Assembly (NCBI GenBank): GCA_964533785.1
Contig: CAZHNG010000370.1
Span: 1 to 6,372, forward strand
Length of the DNA stretch: 6,372 nucleotides
Direction of reading: 5' to 3'
Origin: JANQRV01 sp964533785
GTDB lineage: Bacteria; Bacteroidota; Bacteroidia; Chitinophagales; Saprospiraceae
The position numbers and the translations under genes are program-made. This document shows positions 5,544 through 6,372 of this stretch, in pieces; the first letter of the stretch is position 1, and every line of letters starts with the position of its first letter. Under the pieces are notes generated by a model. It ran no database searches. It had not been told where the DNA came from and worked only from the letters and a program-made list of their open reading frames with translations.

Positions 5544-6242
5544 GGATTCCTCGCCCATAAACTTATACCCAACACCTCTTACGGATTGAAAATACTGTGG
5601 GTTTTTAGGGTCTTTTTCGAAATATTTCCTGAATGATAATATAAAATTATCAATGGTGCGCGTAGAAGGATATACGTCATAACCCCACACAGATTGTAGG
5701 ATTTGTTGCCTGGAAACCACTTCATTTTTTCGGTCGATCAATAATTTTAGCAACATAGCCTCCTTTTTTGTAAGGGTGAAATCTCCGGGATTGCCGGTTG
5801 CTTCATAGGTGACAAAATTGACGACATTGTTACCAAATTCGTAAACTTCCGGTGTGTTTCCGGGCGCTTTGCTCGTCCTTTTGATAAGATTACCTACCCT
5901 TAATAATAATTCTTCCAGGACGAAGGGTTTTGTTAAGTAATCGTCTCCACCCTTTTTCAATCCAGTGATCCGGTCAGCTGCAGCGTCTTTAGCGGTTAAA
6001 AACAAAATAGGAATATCCATATTTGTCAACCGTACCTGTTCGCAAATCTGGAACCCGTCAATTTCCGGCAGCATCACATCGAGTATTAAAAGATCAAAGT
6101 GCTGCTCCTTGATATATTTTAATGCCTGCTTACCATTGTCCGTACTGACCACCTCGTAATCTTCCAATTCAAGATTCAATTTGACAACATCACGGATATT
6201 TTCTTCATCTTCTACTAAAAGGATGCGAAACATTGTATTCAT
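5535..6242 (-). CDS. OmpR/PhoB-family two-component response regulator
   Basis: This is a 235-residue DNA-binding regulator that would be phosphorylated by a sensor histidine kinase. The receiver domain spans about 5-122. Its acidic pocket is E11-D12, the phospho-acceptor D55 lies in LLILDVMLP (51-59), the switch threonine is T83 in FLTAK, and the conserved lysine is K105 in YLTKPF. The winged-helix domain is about 132-230, with TLTKKEAMLLKLL at 156-168, the recognition region SRQQILQSVWGYDVYPSTRT at 177-196 and the wing RGVGYKF at 222-228. All phosphotransfer residues are present. The ATG at 6242 gives MNTMFRILLVEDE; the ATG at 6233, three codons in, would give a more usual N-terminus and is a fair alternative. 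No kinase gene is adjacent within the window, so the partner is unknown. The signal and target genes cannot be named. A possible gene end lies 57 bp upstream on the same strand, so the two may be co-transcribed. Confidence 0.95.
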   Translation of the reverse strand: MNTMFRILLVEDEENIRDVVKLNLELEDYEVVSTDNGKQALKYIKEQHFDLLILDVMLPEIDGFQICEQVRLTNMDIPILFLTAKDAAADRITGLKKGGDDYLTKPFVLEELLLRVGNLIKRTSKAPGNTPEVYEFGNNVVNFVTYEATGNPGDFTLTKKEAMLLKLLIDRKNEVVSRQQILQSVWGYDVYPSTRTIDNFILSFRKYFEKDPKNPQYFQSVRGVGYKFMGEESIQ

Positions 6243-6299
6243 TTAAATTAATCAATCTCTTGTCTAATAAACTTGTTTTAAAGTCGCAAGATTTAGGTC

Positions 6300-6371
6300 T
6301 TATTCTATCCACTTAAGCTCTAGTGCCTCGGGAACTAAATAACCGGCACATTTCGCGGTCTCTTTTATAGC
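6300..6371 (-). CDS. C-terminal end of an unidentified gene running off the right edge
   Basis: One minus-strand frame is open from the window edge to a TAA at 6302-6300 and would encode a C-terminus of 23 residues ending in GYLVPEALELKWIE. The composition is protein-like, whereas the other two minus frames hit stops (one at once, one after 19 codons). The coding call is inferred from so short a piece and I do not recognise the family. It does not resemble the glycine-rich end of a histidine kinase ATPase domain. If real, it precedes the response regulator by 57 bp in the same direction. Confidence 0.45.
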   Translation of the reverse strand, partial: AIKETAKCAGYLVPEALELKWIE

Positions 6372-6372
6372 G

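Overview
The window reads as a chromosomal housekeeping segment of a member of the Bacteroidota. Three things point there: a transcription terminator Rho with a long charged, serine-rich insertion after its N-terminal domain; promoter-like sites of the TTTG / TAnnTTTG type instead of TTGACA / TATAAT; and start codons preceded by A/T-rich sequence rather than clear Shine-Dalgarno sites. I cannot place it to family. No mobile element, CRISPR array, phage gene, rRNA or tRNA was seen.

Layout. Bases 1-205 hold a possible C-terminal end of a plus-strand gene, a short array of degenerate 7-bp repeats and the 3' flank of rho. Rho (206-1795) is on the minus strand. A 581-bp divergent region (1796-2376) separates it from serS and carries back-to-back promoter candidates near 2201-2241, plus a strong hairpin just upstream of the rho start codon. 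On the plus strand follow serS (2377-3654) and, 25 bp later, a YugP-type membrane zinc metallopeptidase gene (3680-4378). After a 313-bp gap with a promoter candidate comes frr (4692-5252). Next is rpmH for ribosomal protein L34 (5304-5449), whose reading frame is broken by an apparent 13-bp loss. A perfect 15-bp hairpin ends this plus-strand block. Convergent to it on the minus strand lies an OmpR/PhoB-type response regulator gene (5535-6242), preceded by what looks like the C-terminal end of another minus-strand gene running off the right edge.

Functionally this is mostly core gene expression: transcription termination (Rho), tRNA charging (SerS), ribosome recycling (Frr) and a large-subunit ribosomal protein (L34), with a membrane protease and a two-component regulator alongside. 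I found no novel defence or mobile system. The points most worth a second look are the broken rpmH, the RS-like disordered insertion and structured leader of rho, and the heptamer repeat array at the left edge.
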